Below are positions 33,358-44,720 of a stretch of DNA of 64,000 bases, piece after piece. The stretch is from Hyparrhenia diplandra. Taxonomy: Eukaryota; Streptophyta; Magnoliopsida; Poales; Poaceae. Within the stretch, counting starts at the first letter, position 1. Each line of letters starts with the position of its first letter. The notes below the pieces were generated by a model. That model worked only from the letters and a program-made list of their open reading frames with translations. It was not told the DNA's origin and did not search any database. The stretch lies in the NCBI GenBank assembly GCA_015847255.1, contig JADLZK010002797.1, positions 62,001 to 126,000 of the forward strand, given 5' to 3'. The position numbers and the translations under genes are program-made.

Positions 33358-34335
33358 TCATCCTCATACTCGTCCTCACACTCAGATTCATCCACGTTCT
33401 GCTCCTCATAAATCTGCAGAGTGGAAATAGCTTGTCCTGATTAATTAGCTATCACGTTCATATTGGACCAAAAAAATGTTGCGATGCATGTTTGTGCACC
33501 TTTCGTACACGTATAATATATTTTGTCTTTAATTAGTTCAACATAATTCAGCATTCTCTTCTTTCTTTTGACAAATTATTAAGTAATTAATTAACACATA
33601 TCTTGTTTTGGATATTTAATTTGTCTTATACTACTAGTATGTTTAAAGAGAAAGAAACTGATTGCAAGATGCTGTTTTAGGCGTGCTATCTAATTAATGT
33701 GCGAGGGTGGCGGACATAAATTTCATAACTTGTTTCGCTCCTGCTGTAGATTTGATCTACTATTACTTCTATATACCAGGTAAATTAACGTGCCAGAAAC
33801 AAACAGCAAGTGCATATATATAGCTACATAACGAACAACTTCAACGCGGACATCTTCTCTTACTATTGTTAATTAGCCCCGCTAACTTTATCAAAAATAA
33901 GCCCCCTAAATTTATAACTAAGTTATCCACCTCTTCTAGTATCAAAGACAGTTTTAATCAAATACCGTAAATTATCCAACTCTACTATCATAAAAGATAA
34001 TGCAAAAGCCCTATGCTCACGAGGTAACCGGATGCGGAACTGGTTCTAGGTGTCCGATAGGCAGCAAATCCGGCCCCAGTCTGCTCCCTTGTGGCGAATG
34101 GACCAGGTAGGATGGCCGGTCGACAGGGCGACAAGACCTCTAAAATGATGGGGGGAAATATATAGAGGGAGAAAGAGGAGGGATGGGACTGGGGTGGAGC
34201 GCGATCGGCGCATACTCAATGGTGGGTGCAGGCAGGCGGCCGCGCGAGATACTTAGATGCATAGAGCGATAAGGTTGCTGTTTATGCTGTGCAAAATGAA
34301 TGCGGCTTATACCATTGAAGACTTGACAATAGATA
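33358..34335. other. 3' flank of NLR-B, AT-rich
   Basis: No gene is seen. The part at 34210-34335 is shared with the flank of the 31-kb LRR fragment and probably belongs to the last intron or 3' UTR of this NLR family. Confidence 0.5.
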
Positions 34336-34377
34336 TTAATATGAATAAAAGTGCAGTTCGGCAGTGAAGTTACTTAC

Positions 34378-37036
34378 GTTTATGTGGGCGAGCTTTGTCT
34401 TGTTCTCTTCTAATTCACACCACTCCTTCAGCTGCTTGTTGTTCCTAATATGTAGCTTCTGGAGCTTGGTGAGGTGCTGCATACACGGAGGCAACGACTT
34501 GATGCTCTTACATCCTGAGACGACAAGGCTTTTTAGAGAGGAAAGGTCACCCAGCCATTCGGGCAGCGCTGATATGACCTCACACCATTCCAAAGTCAGC
34601 GACTCAAGCGAAGCAAGGCGCCGCACGCTTTCCGGCACACTCGTCAGTTTATATCCAGAGATCCGCAGGTCTCGGAGTAGAGGGAAGTGGTGAAATATCC
34701 TTATACTCTCAGAGTCTATTTGCAAATTCAATTTGATAGCTCGACTAGGAGTACAGCGGTGACATACCCTTATGCTCTTGCAGGAGTGGCCTGATTCAAT
34801 CAAATCCAATTTGATGGCTTGACTAGAGGAAGAGCAGTGATGACTGGTTTTGTCTACCTCCTCCATTGAAGACATAACTTGGTCGCACCCATATATAGTG
34901 CACTCACGAAATGTTGGTGGGCATGGCTTCAGCCTCAACCTTGGACAATATAGTATCGTTAGTTTGTCTAGGACAGGGAACATGAACTCTTCGACACCAT
35001 CCTCAACAGAGTATATTGTGTTCCACTCCTCCAATCCGTCCATAAACTCAATGAAGAAGTTTGACAGTCGGCGGAATGCTCCTTTGCCACCACAGAATTC
35101 CCTGTCTATTGTTTTAATGCTTGATAATTTAGAGAGAGTCAGACTTTCTAGGTTTGGCAACTGTCCAAGTGGTGGCAGGCTAGTACACATAGGCAAATTC
35201 TCCAGGAAAACAGAAACAAGATTTGTGAGATGATGAGAAATGCACATGAACCAGCCTGGAAAGCTTGTACTGTTGTAACCTTTGATGTTCATGCGTTTAA
35301 GTCCCCTTGGTGGCACAAGTTGTCCCAACAAATCCTTGTCTTCTAGAAGCCGAATTGCATCCACTGTCCAAGCTAATGTTAACTTCGAGAGAATTTGTTT
35401 GTCCAACAACTTAACTTTATTTGCTTCTTCTAGAGACCTTACGTTCTCAAGAGAACATATACTTAACACACTGGCATGGACACCCTCGAGCAGATGAAGA
35501 TTACTGCAACCACTGACTTCATCAGCACGAACCCTGAAGAACGGAAGTGTTTGTGAATAGTGCATGAGGGAACTGGTTTGATCGATAAGTTCATCCGAGC
35601 ACATGTTCAGCCATAAACACTTCAGCCCAAGTGCACCTATACTCTCTGGTAGGGACTTGAGCACACAACAATAAGAAAGATCCAGTGTATGTAATCGTTT
35701 GAGGTTGCCAATACTTTCCGGCAAACATGCTAACCATGTATTACCCGATAGGTCCAGGTGCTCCAGATTCATAAGGTTACCAATACTTTCCGGTAAAGAG
35801 TCGATTAAGTTTAAGCTCAAGTACTTGAGATTGGTGAGGTTTTCAAAAATATCTGATAAATCTTGAAGATCAATACAAAATAACTGTGACATATCTAGGT
35901 GTTGTAGTGTGGTGAGGCCACGTAGACCTCCCAGTGACCCTTTCCGAAGGCCTCCGCAGTATGACAAATCTAGATGCAACAAATTTTGGAGCTTCATCAG
36001 TGACTCTGGCAGTTCTCGAATTTTGCCACAGTATGACATGTTTAAATACTTTAAATCAATGAGGTTACCAATAGCTTCTGGTATCCGATCAAGGAAAAAA
36101 CAAGATGATAAGTTCAAATATTGGAGTTGAGTGAGGGTACACAACGATTCAGGTACTGCTTTTAGATCTGAGCATCCAGATAACTGAAGATGCTGCAAAT
36201 TCATGAGATTACCAAGAGAGACTGGCAGTTCCATTATCCCAGAACAATCTGACATGTCGAGATGCACCAAGCATTTCAAGTCACCAAATGATTTAGGCAG
36301 TTTCGACATACAAGAACAACCGGACAAGCTCAGATATTTCAGACATCCAAGCTTGCCAATAGTTTTGGGTAGCTGATCAAGATTACTACAAAATGATAAA
36401 TTCAAATATTGGAGTTGTGTTAGGCCATACAACGATTCAGGTATTGCTTTGACTTTGGAGCATCCAGATAATCGAAGAAGTAGCAAATTCGTGAGATTAC
36501 CAAGTGAGTCTGGCAGTTCTGTTATCCCAGCACAACCTGACATGTCAAGAATCACCATACATTTTAAGTCACCAAATGATTCAGGAAGTTTTGATATATT
36601 AGAAGATCCACTTATATTGAGGTATTGCAGTTTTGATAGCTTGGTGATACACTTTGGGAGACTCTCATTTTGTATTCTTGGAGCAATAAGACACCTTAGC
36701 TGCTTCAGTTCGCCAATAGAGGCAGGCAACAATATACTAGGGCATTCACTAAAATCCAAAGTACGCAGGTACTTCGCAAATGAAAATGCACCATTTGGGA
36801 TATCAAGTGGTTCACCACTATCTGAGAAATGAAGTGCCCTTATCTTTGAAGGCATATTTGCTAACTTCATTGTCCGGTCATACTTTCTGAGCAATGAATA
36901 ACGACAATCACTAAGGGAAGTTGTATTTCTTGGAGGCGCAACATCAAAAAATTATTAGCTCATCAGACATTGTCAATCTTGCTAGGTCATGCACCAAGTC
37001 ATGCATGGTGTAGCGCACCACATCCTCCTTAGAATT
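34378..37036 (-). pseudogene. NLR-B exon 3: MHD motif and leucine-rich repeats, one frameshift
   Basis: After a TTTCAG acceptor the exon starts NSKEDVVRYTMHDLVHDLAR in phase 0, matching the end of exon 2, with the MHD regulatory motif. A run of six A on the plus strand (36946-36951) shifts the frame by one: the MHD frame stops, and the LRR frame is open from there for about 850 codons. It holds roughly 25 LRRs of the pattern LxxLxxLxLSxCxxLxxLPxS, then the RGA-type GLKRMNIKGYNSTSFPGWF segment and the tail LAHIN. There a GTAAGT donor (34377-34372) suggests a further 3' exon; otherwise the frame ends at 34336. The LRR should determine recognition. With the frameshift and breaks in exon 2 the gene is probably dead. 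Confidence 0.82.
36019..36594 (-). repeat. 288-bp tandem duplication inside the LRR of NLR-B
   Basis: Two adjacent 96-codon units (36594-36307 and 36306-36019) carry the same four LRRs, for instance SKLPESFGDL/SKLPKSFGDL, ELPDSLGNL/ELPVSLGNL and LTQLQYLNLS in both. The DNA copies are also clearly alike. The duplication is in frame. Confidence 0.85.
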
Positions 37037-38241
37037 CTGAAATAGTAAGTATACAACAACATTCATTAGAGATGTCAACAGCTCCCTCCATCCATAAAAA
37101 GTATGCAACTATAGGTTGCATATAGATCAGACTAGTTTAATTTTGACCGAGTTTATAGTAAATAATATTTTCATTTATGCCCCTAACTAGATTTATTACC
37201 AAAATATATTTTATAATCAATTTAATAATACTATTTTTGTATCATAAATTTTAGTATATTTTTATATAATTTTGGTCAAACTTTAAATTGTTTGACTTCT
37301 TGAAAAGCCAGAATTGCATTTTTGCCCACTTTTTTTTTGTTTGCATGCATATAAACTGTCACGAAATTTCTTAACATTTTAAAGTCTCATCACGTAGACA
37401 TTGATATCTCAAGATTACATTGCATTGATCCTCACAGGATGCTCTATGAAAAAAAAATATAAATCCTAGAGTTTGTCACAAAAAAATTGCATATGTCTGC
37501 CTTTAACTCGGTAGACTCTGGTCATCATCACCAATAATATATTGCTATTGGATCTATTTCAATTTTTTTTAAAAATTACCCACGTCTGCTATGATGAAAA
37601 ATACATAAAGTAGCATCCTATTTTTTCACATCTAATTTATATTACCCACCTATATATATAACATTATGGAAGACAATTTGAAATAGCCCCTATGTTTACC
37701 TGTGCCATTTTGTGAAAGATAATGCAAAGCAACTTCTAAATTTTGTTTTATGTTCTCACATCTGTTTTATAAACAATAAACTAAAATAACCCTTAAATCT
37801 ACATCTAAGTACTAATATAAGATATTATTACACAAAATACTATCTCACATCTAGTTTGCGAGGCGTGCATGCATGATCAAGATATAAACTGTACAATCTT
37901 TGACCAATAATTTGGCCAACAAATTTAACTATTAATACAAACTTAACACAGTTAGATTTGGTTTGATTTGCAATTTAAATCCATTTGCCACCATCATGCT
38001 TTCTTGAACTATATAATTATAAAAGGTACGTTTGTGCAAGCGTACCACTATTTTTTTATGCTTTTGTTGCTACAACTAGAAAGGCGCGCATTAGGGAAAA
38101 TCTTTAGTGTTTACCATCTATGTAGTGTATATTTTTTAGCATCATCTATGTAGTGTATGTTATGCATGCAACATGCGTACATGAATGCCTATGTACAGTA
38201 GAAAAAAGGAGTAGTGTTAAGGCAGTTCTATTGTAGCGTAC
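37037..38241 (-). other. Intron 2 of NLR-B
   Basis: The interval runs from a GTACGC donor after ...QVSKLQL to the TTTCAG acceptor before NSKEDVV. It is AT-rich. Its donor-proximal part is similar to 3780-3960 of NLR-A. No insertion or gene is seen. Confidence 0.75.
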
Positions 38242-39363
38242 CAATTGCAACTTTGAAACTTGAAGGAAGGACATTCCTAGAAGTTTTTTTATATACTCCT
38301 CTCCCTTTGATCGCTCAGTGAAATCTAGAGCAACCCACTGTTCAACCAAATCATCCTCAATAATATTATGACCTTTTTTGGAAATATGGCACAATAGGAA
38401 AAGCATATCCTTAGCTGTGGTGGCATCCTTTCATAACTTAATGTCAAGGATGGAAGCACATCGTTGTCTTCATAAGATCCATTCCAGATATCACTATCAT
38501 TTATTTTTCTCCATCCAGACAGATCATCTATGGATCGTAGCATGAATCCAATTGCTTGAGTTGCTAATGCCACACCTCCACATTTTTTTGCAATATCCAG
38601 CCCTACTTTCTTTAATTGTTCTTGGTTAGATTTAAGTTCAAATCTACTAGATCTCTTAATTATTTCCCAACATATATCATCTTCCAAAGGTCGTAGCTTG
38701 TATGGTTCACTGGTGGAAATTTTCCTTGCAATCTCTTCCTTGCGTGTGGTTACTATGACATCTACCTTACTGCCCTTGATGTGAAGCATCCTTCTCAGTT
38801 TATCCAACTCAGTCTTCTTTTTTCCTCCCATAAGTCATCCAAAACAATCAGAACCTTCTTGCCATGAAGTAGGCTTTCAAGGCATTGGTGTATCACCTGC
38901 TGTATACACATATTTTGTTGACCTCCTTGTGGTTGCAGTTGAGAAATTATAGAGATTCCTATTTTCTTCAAACTAAAATCTTGTGACACATAAACCCATA
39001 TACGATGGTCATACTTCTTGAATTGGGCGTCTTGTAAACTAGTTGTGCCAAAGTACTCTTTCCCATACCTCCAAGGCCATAGATAGGAACAATGACTATC
39101 TCATCATTGTTGGTATTAGCAGACAACATCTTTATGATTTCCTGCTTTTCTCTGTCCCTTCCTATTACTGGTTCTTCAGGCAAATATGATGTTGTTTCTC
39201 GTTCGTCATAAGGCTCGTCCTTAGTAGTGCTCTTGCCCTTTATAAAGTTAAAGCTATCAATTTCGTTTCTAATTTTCCTCAGTTTTTCCCTCAAAGTCTT
39301 CATCGTATTAGCCACAGCAATCTTGTTGTATGCCACCGGGAGATATGAAAGGACTACTGGCAT
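38242..39363 (-). pseudogene. NLR-B exon 2: NB-ARC domain with three frame breaks
   Basis: The exon is colinear with NLR-A exon 2, starting MPVVLSYLPVAYNKIAVANT after TTGCAG. The P-loop GLGGMGKSTLA, kinase-2 VLIVLDDLW, RNBS-B IVTTRKEEIA, GGVALATQ and CFSYCAIFP are all present, but in three frames. Compared with NLR-A, one base is missing near 39032 (after QLVYK), two extra bases occur near 38812-38824 (after LDDLWEE), and two extra bases near 38370-38377 in an A/T run (after CAIFP). The breaks rule out a full-length NB-ARC unless they are assembly errors in homopolymers. Confidence 0.85.
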
Positions 39364-39852
39364 CTGCAACAATTTTATTTATTCTTCAGTTGGAATGTGG
39401 ACTGAGCCAAGAGGCATAGACAAATTATGTGGACTAAAGTAGGAACATGCAAGATATACTTAAAATCCTGTAGTAAAGAAGAAGAGAATTTTTACCAGCG
39501 GTTCCTCCCGTTAATGTGTTTCAAGCCGGTTCCTTCCCTTTAATTATAATTAAGGGTAGTTTAGTACTTTTTGTTAGCAATACCGCTCCTCAGCTTCGCA
39601 TGCCAACTCCACGCATCGCCCTTCCCCGTCGCGTCCTCTTGCTCGCGCCACCGCTACGGCCGCTATGCCGCGCTCGCCTCAGTCGCCGTGTGAGCCCTGC
39701 TTGGTGCCCCTGCGCTGGTCCGCGCGTCGCCGTGGGAGCCCTGCTCGCGTGCCTCCGTGCTGGCCGTCCCATACGCACAGGCTGCGGCCAGGCTCCATTA
39801 TGAGGGCGAGCATGGGACCATGGGTATACCTGGTGACGGGGCAGGCTCGCCG

Positions 39853-40335
39853 ATGACCAGGGAGGCCGGTGACGCCGTCGACGGCGACGACCTAATCAGT
39901 GGCCTGGACGATGACGTGCTCCTCCACATCCTCGAGCTGGTGGCCGACGTGCTCCCCGCCGCCACCGCCATGGAATTCGCATCGCTCAGGGACCTTTCTC
40001 TCGAAAGGACCCGGATCGCTGACGGCGGAGGTCACCTCCTTGCGTGCCTTGTGTCTTCGGCGAGTTGCCCTTGCCGCAGAGGCTGCGCTTGAACAAAGTT
40101 TGGCTTTCTGATGATTTCCAACAAGAATTGCGGTTCCAAGCCAACGTGCTATCGGAGCTGTGGGTGGAGGAGGTCTACTCGCCGTCGCTGGAGCTGAGGA
40201 CTCCTAGCCTACGCGTTCTACACATAGACAGGTCACAGGTGCTGCTTCCACAAGGCGATTAGGATCTCCGCGTCGAGGCTTGAACACCTTGCATTCTTCT
40301 TTTTCAACTAGGTTGGCCGCCTGGATGTCTTGACT
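39853..40335 (+). pseudogene. F-box (FBD/LRR type) gene fragment inside the Pack-MULE
   Basis: The first frame gives DLISGLDDDVLLHILELVAD, an F-box start (substrate-receptor module of SCF ubiquitin ligases), then LRDLSLERTRIADGGGHLLA. A frame change near 40065 leads to LRLNKVWLSDDFQQELRF, VLSELWVEEVYSPSLELRTP and SLRVLHIDRS, the leucine-rich part typical of grass FBD F-box proteins. Another indel near 40262 leads to RISASRLEHLAFFFN and a stop. The fragment is therefore broken twice. The source is presumably a host F-box gene elsewhere in the genome. Confidence 0.78.
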
Positions 40336-40599
40336 AAGAGATCGTACGAGGAAGATGGAAACCCGCGTCGGCCCCGGCTGCCTGTGCCGCCGCCCCGCTG
40401 GACGGCTGGAGCCGGCCACGCCCGCTTGCCCGTGCCGGCTCTGCTCACCCGCACCTGCTCTGCGGCTCGCCCACACCGGCCCTGTCCGCGTTGGCCCCGG
40501 TCCGCCGCGCCTGCTCACGCGGACGCCTACTGGCCGTCCGCGTCGACCCCGCCCCGGCGCGCCTGCTCGCCCGCACCGGCTCCCGCTCAGCCGCGCCCG

Positions 40600-40757
40600 C
40601 GAGATGCACGTCACGCGGCACAGAACCAACAGCGCGGTGCCGAGGATGGCCAGGAGCAGCATGGTGGTCATCACGAGCCTTTTGGTGTTGTGCAGGTCGC
40701 CGGACGGCGTCATGTTGGTCACCAGCGTGGAATCCGGCGGGACTGAAGCATACGAGC
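40600..40757 (-). pseudogene. Captured membrane-protein fragment inside the Pack-MULE
   Basis: On the minus strand a clean stretch reads PPDSTLVTNMTPSGDLHNTK then RLVMTTMLLLAILGTALLVL, one transmembrane helix with a short polar N-terminal side. I do not recognise the protein. It is antisense to the F-box piece, so the element carries fragments of two genes. Confidence 0.4.
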
Positions 40758-41284
40758 CAAAAAAATGGCTAAGTGTTGGTTTCGTTTTTGCTTGGAAGCA
40801 TATCAAAGTACTATTATACCCTTTAAAACCAGTTCCGGGGTTCTGGTTCCTATCCACAACTATCTGGTTCCTGCTACTTTTAGACCGTCAGATCAAAGAA
40901 AACAAAGGGCTCACGTTATTTCCAAGCGTGGTAAAAATTCTCAAATAAGAATATTGTAAATAATAGTGCTTTTGGTTGCCTGCTGCTTTAAAACATGCCA
41001 GATGTATTTGGTTAGCATCACCAGCCTAGAACATGACCAGATTGCAATTGTCCTATTCTACACACTCCTTGAATCATTGTTCGAAATATATAAACATCTA
41101 TATGATTTGAAAGGGGTAACGCCTGAACGATTTATGTAAAATATGTTTCAAAAAACAAAACTTAAATATTGTAAATAATAGGGGTTTTCAAGAACTAGAT
41201 ATAATTCATGTAATTCTTTTAGAAAGTAAAACCAAGAAAAATAGACTTTTGACGACACACATCTTAGAGTGTATATCTACGCAC

Positions 41285-41572
41285 CTTGGCCGTTTGGTCC
41301 TTAATGTCTTGGTAGTCTTCAAGCATGTCAGAGATGTCTAAGGCGACGTCCTTGAGCCGCTTCAGCCATAGCCGCACCAGTTTCTCCTTGACTGACCGGC
41401 TCTCCGCATCCTCCAACACAGCCGAGATGGTCTCAAGAACATCTTCCATGTCCTCCAAGTCCTTACCAGAGTTCCACAGCAAACTGGCTGGCCCCGCAAG
41501 GGCGGAGCGCAGTTTACCTTTGGCGACGTCGACGAAAGCAGAAGCGAGCAATCCAGCAACTGCTTCCGCCAT
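41285..41572 (-). CDS. NLR-B exon 1: N-terminal coiled coil
   Basis: This exon has 96 codons from ATG at 41572 to a GTGCGT donor, phase 0. It begins MAEAVAGLLASAFVDVAKGK and contains LEDMEDVLETISAVLEDAES and VRLWLKRLKDVALDISDMLE. It is nearly identical in layout to NLR-A exon 1 and is intact, although exons 2 and 3 of this gene are broken. Confidence 0.82.
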
Positions 41573-42268
41573 GGCTGCAGTGCTGTCTGAATGGCTCTAA
41601 GGCTCACGGTTTGTGTCGAGTGCTGTGCGCAGGCGAGGCGACCTGCCAAGTGCGAATACAGGTGAAACGCACATACTAATAGCCCCAGCAGATTTAGTTG
41701 GGTCCCTACGACGTAGCTTGGCATTTTTGTCAACATGTTGTGGCTTTTTCTCGGAGACTTGCTGTTACCAGTCAACTCCCTTTCCGCCCTCTCTCATTTC
41801 CTGACTCCTTCTCCCCCCTCTCATTTCTAATGCGTGTTCGGTCGCCACCCACTGCTAAAGGTAACTCCGAGTGCACCCCCACTACTGAAGTGCAACCTTA
41901 ATTTCCAGCTGCGACGATTGATAGCAACATCAGAATTATGGATCGATTGTTTGACAGCTTGTGTCTGTGAGTGCCTGGTCTACGATGGCAGAGCGCGCAG
42001 CTTGTTTCTAGCGATGCCAACCGAAACGGAAACAGCAAGGTAGCTGCTGCTTGCGCCATTACCTCACGCACTGAAGGTCACCCGTACTGGAACTGCAGCC
42101 AACATGCACAGGAACTTCACAGGAAGCTGTATGTGTCTATCTTTTGACAACTCCTTTCTTCAGCCTATAGCTACTCACATGAGAAGATGATACTAATCTG
42201 AGCCAGGCCGGTCTGTCTTGAGTTTAATAAGCACTAGCAGCCCAAGCCCAGCACACATCAAGGTTTGG
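41573..42268. other. 5' flank of NLR-B
   Basis: No coding sequence is recognised. The part next to the ATG should hold the promoter and 5' UTR, but no reliable TATA box could be assigned by eye. Confidence 0.4.
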
Positions 42269-42270
42269 TT

Positions 42271-42271
<1 letters not shown>

Positions 42272-42302
<31 letters not shown>

Positions 42303-43650
42303 AAGCAACAAATAATATTAATTAGCGGCAAATAGCCGCAATAGGGTAGTACAACTCATAATGAGCCGTATGCAGCGCATTTGACAAACTGCAACTGCAA
42401 GCGTGGCTAGAATTGGAACAAGTTCTGAGAAAAGAGGCCGGGCGAGCCCGGCTTTTGTTCTAAATGCTCTCTTTGCTAGCAGATGAGCCATAACATTTTG
42501 GCTTCTGTCAAGCTTAATCATCTTGTGCGTCATTCCATGGACACTATTGAAGAATCGCTGCGTAAAGGCCTTGATCTTCCAATCGGGGGGTCCTTATCCC
42601 CGTCCCCGGATAGATAGGCTGATAGCATTTGACTATCAGTGAAGAAGGAGATCTGTTGATGCCTTCAAAGCTTGCTTAGGATGTCTCCGCAGCTAGAGCA
42701 AGAGCAGCTGCCTCACCCATAAGCACCGAGCTGCGGTTGTCAAGTTGAGCCTGGATGTCAAGCGTGGTATTGTTGATAGTATCAACAATGTGAATTCCAA
42801 GCCCCGCCATCAATGGAACCCGCAAGGTATTGTGCGGGATTGCCGATGCATCCGTGTAGCACTCAAAGTGCGATCCTGGCCGATTAAGGCTGTGTGTGGT
42901 GTATCGTCGCAATTCCCGATGCCGCGATACCCGTGCATTCCTGAATTATATTCATCATACCTGTTCGCCACATCGGAAACACCCGCAAAAGGGGACAAAT
43001 TGCAAGTAGTCTGCAATCTTAGTTGGAGGTTAACTCCTTGTGGATCATCCTTTGGACGTGGTGAAGTACCCGCAAGACAGTCCATTTGTTTTTTTGAATC
43101 TCAAATCATTTCTTGCTCTCCACAGATACCGTGAGAGTGGTGAGCATCTTCCATAAGCATGCCTCGAAGTAGCAGACGTGATAATGCATTGGAGAGCTTC
43201 TTGAATTCCTTCCCGTTCGTCTGGAAGCATAGTTGACCTAAAAGCAGGATTAGCAGAGAACCAGACTGCTCTTGGAAAGTCACAATGGAAAAAAAGGTGA
43301 GAGTCGTTCTCCTCCAAACCACAGTGTGCACAATTTTTATCAATATGGATTGAAAGTTTCCCTGCACGTTGGCTCTGCCGGGAGAGCATTCCCGATGAGC
43401 CTCCAACCTGAAGGTCTTGATGTTTGGAGGAATAAGCTTGGATTTCCATATTCTACACATGATCGACATGGCACCAGCCCTGATGCTTCTGGGTCCCTGG
43501 GAGGGAAGGGTCACCTGCACTTGCTTATTTAAGAATCTGAAAGCATCTTTGGTTGTACAACAACCTTTCTTTGAGTGGACCCATCTGATGATATCATTAG
43601 AGTCCGAAGGAATGGTGAATGTATTTTTAATGGTAGCTTAAGCTTGGTGC
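42272..43650 (-). mobile_element. 5'-truncated L1-type LINE with poly(A) tail
   Basis: The plus-strand T run 42272-42301 is the poly(A) of a minus-strand insertion. Upstream on that strand come an RNase H-like domain (CYTDASAIP at about 42860, AGLGIHIVDT, GEAAALALAAE, then AHLLAKRAF) and the zf-RVT region (NCAHCGLEENDSHLFFHCDF near 43320). Frames change several times and the reverse transcriptase core and endonuclease are missing. The exact 5' truncation point near 43650 is not resolved. Confidence 0.75.
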
Positions 43651-43659
43651 TGCTGCTGG

Positions 43660-44720
43660 TAGGCAGGATTTAAAGAGTAAATTGACTGTGGTGAAACGCT
43701 GCGGCCAGCGCGCCCACGTTAGTAGAATTGTTTTGGAACGTTCGATCTTGATCAATGGCCGTCATCGCCGACTTTCGTTGGCGGGCCGGTGTCCCGGCGG
43801 CCCGGTGCAAAATTCGCTGTCGTCGCCTCATTGGCGGTTCCCAGCGTTGTCGCGGCGCTCGTTCGCCGAAAGGAGTGGTCCCATCCGTCGGTCCACAGCT
43901 GAAAAAATTGTGTGCGGCGCCGGTCGTTGCAGAACGGAAGAGTTTTCCGGGGCCCGCGGCATGGTCTTCGGTTGCGCTTGTCGACGCTCCTTCGGTGTGG
44001 ACTGGCGAGGGCGCCCGCTTTCCGTCGGTTAGGTGGCGGGTCAATGACGGTGGGCGGACTTGCTAATAGCCAGTGAGGGCCGACGGCATGAGGCCGGGGG
44101 CGCAAGGCCAGCGCAGGCCCATACCACGCCGCGGGCCCATCAGGGCAGCGGCGAGCCATCGCCCATCGTCACGGGGAAGGGACGGTCGCATGTGGTGCCG
44201 TTTCTAGGTTCGTCCCTCGCGGGTGGGGACATTGTCCTTCTGTTCGGTATGGAGCCCGCGGCGCCAGCGGCTGTTGGGTTGTTGCGTCTTCCTTTTTTCG
44301 GTTCCTGCTCTTTTCTTTGGATGATAAAATCGCCCGGCCCCTCTCCGTTCTCGCCTCGTGCTCCGATATCGTTGCTCGGTGAGTTCCTCTTCTCTTCCCC
44401 GCTGCCGTCTTCGTTTTATTCTGCTCCTCCCTCTCGGTGTGCCGCCGCCCCTCTCGCCCGGAGTTTAACGTGTTCACTCCTCCGGCGCCTCGTTGGCTCC
44501 GGCTCCGGTCCCGGTGCCCTAGCGCTTCGTGGTTTTTTCAGGTGCTTGCGATCGAGATCCAGATCCGCTGCCGCCGAGGAGTCCGTGTGCGGTCGGGCGC
44601 CGGAGAGGAGGGAGGGGCGCAGGTGCGAGCGCTGTCGGGCTCGGGGAAGCAGCCCGCGCGGGTCACTGCTGGTACAGCTCCTTTGCCCGTCCTTTCACGA
44701 TTCTAATACTTCTATGCAGA
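43660..44720. other. GC-rich block, unidentified
   Basis: Long frames on both strands reflect base composition. The region resembles a promoter, 5' UTR and first exon of a plus-strand gene and might belong to the RPA-like gene downstream, but no protein domain is visible. Confidence 0.3.

Larger units (their letters stand above)
39484..40942 (+). mobile_element. Pack-MULE in NLR-B intron 1, 1,459 bp
   Basis: Both ends are GAGAATTTTTACC in inverted orientation, followed further in by AAGGGTA...TAGTACTTT on both sides. The flanks are AAAGAAGAA (39475-39483) and AAATAAGAA (40943-40951), a 9-bp target duplication with one difference, as expected for Mutator-like elements. The interior is GC-rich and contains host-gene fragments (an F-box gene on plus, a membrane peptide on minus) and no transposase. 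A related terminus lies at 29251. Confidence 0.82.
39364..41284 (-). other. Intron 1 of NLR-B, enlarged by a Pack-MULE
   Basis: The interval runs from the GTGCGT donor after ...KDQTAK to the TTGCAG acceptor before MPVVLS. Its middle is filled by a 1.46-kb MULE. 41090-41170 has sequence related to NLR-A intron 1 near 5400-5490 (ATGATTTG/GGTAACGCC versus ATGATCTG/GGTGACACC). Confidence 0.7.

Noticed and set aside
34364..36832. Several plus-strand open frames of 70-130 codons
   Set aside because: They are antisense shadows of the NLR-B LRR exon; their peptides carry no known motif.
43670..44159. Coding gene in the GC-rich block on either strand
   Set aside because: Frames on both strands are equally long, compositionally biased and without domains or splice support.
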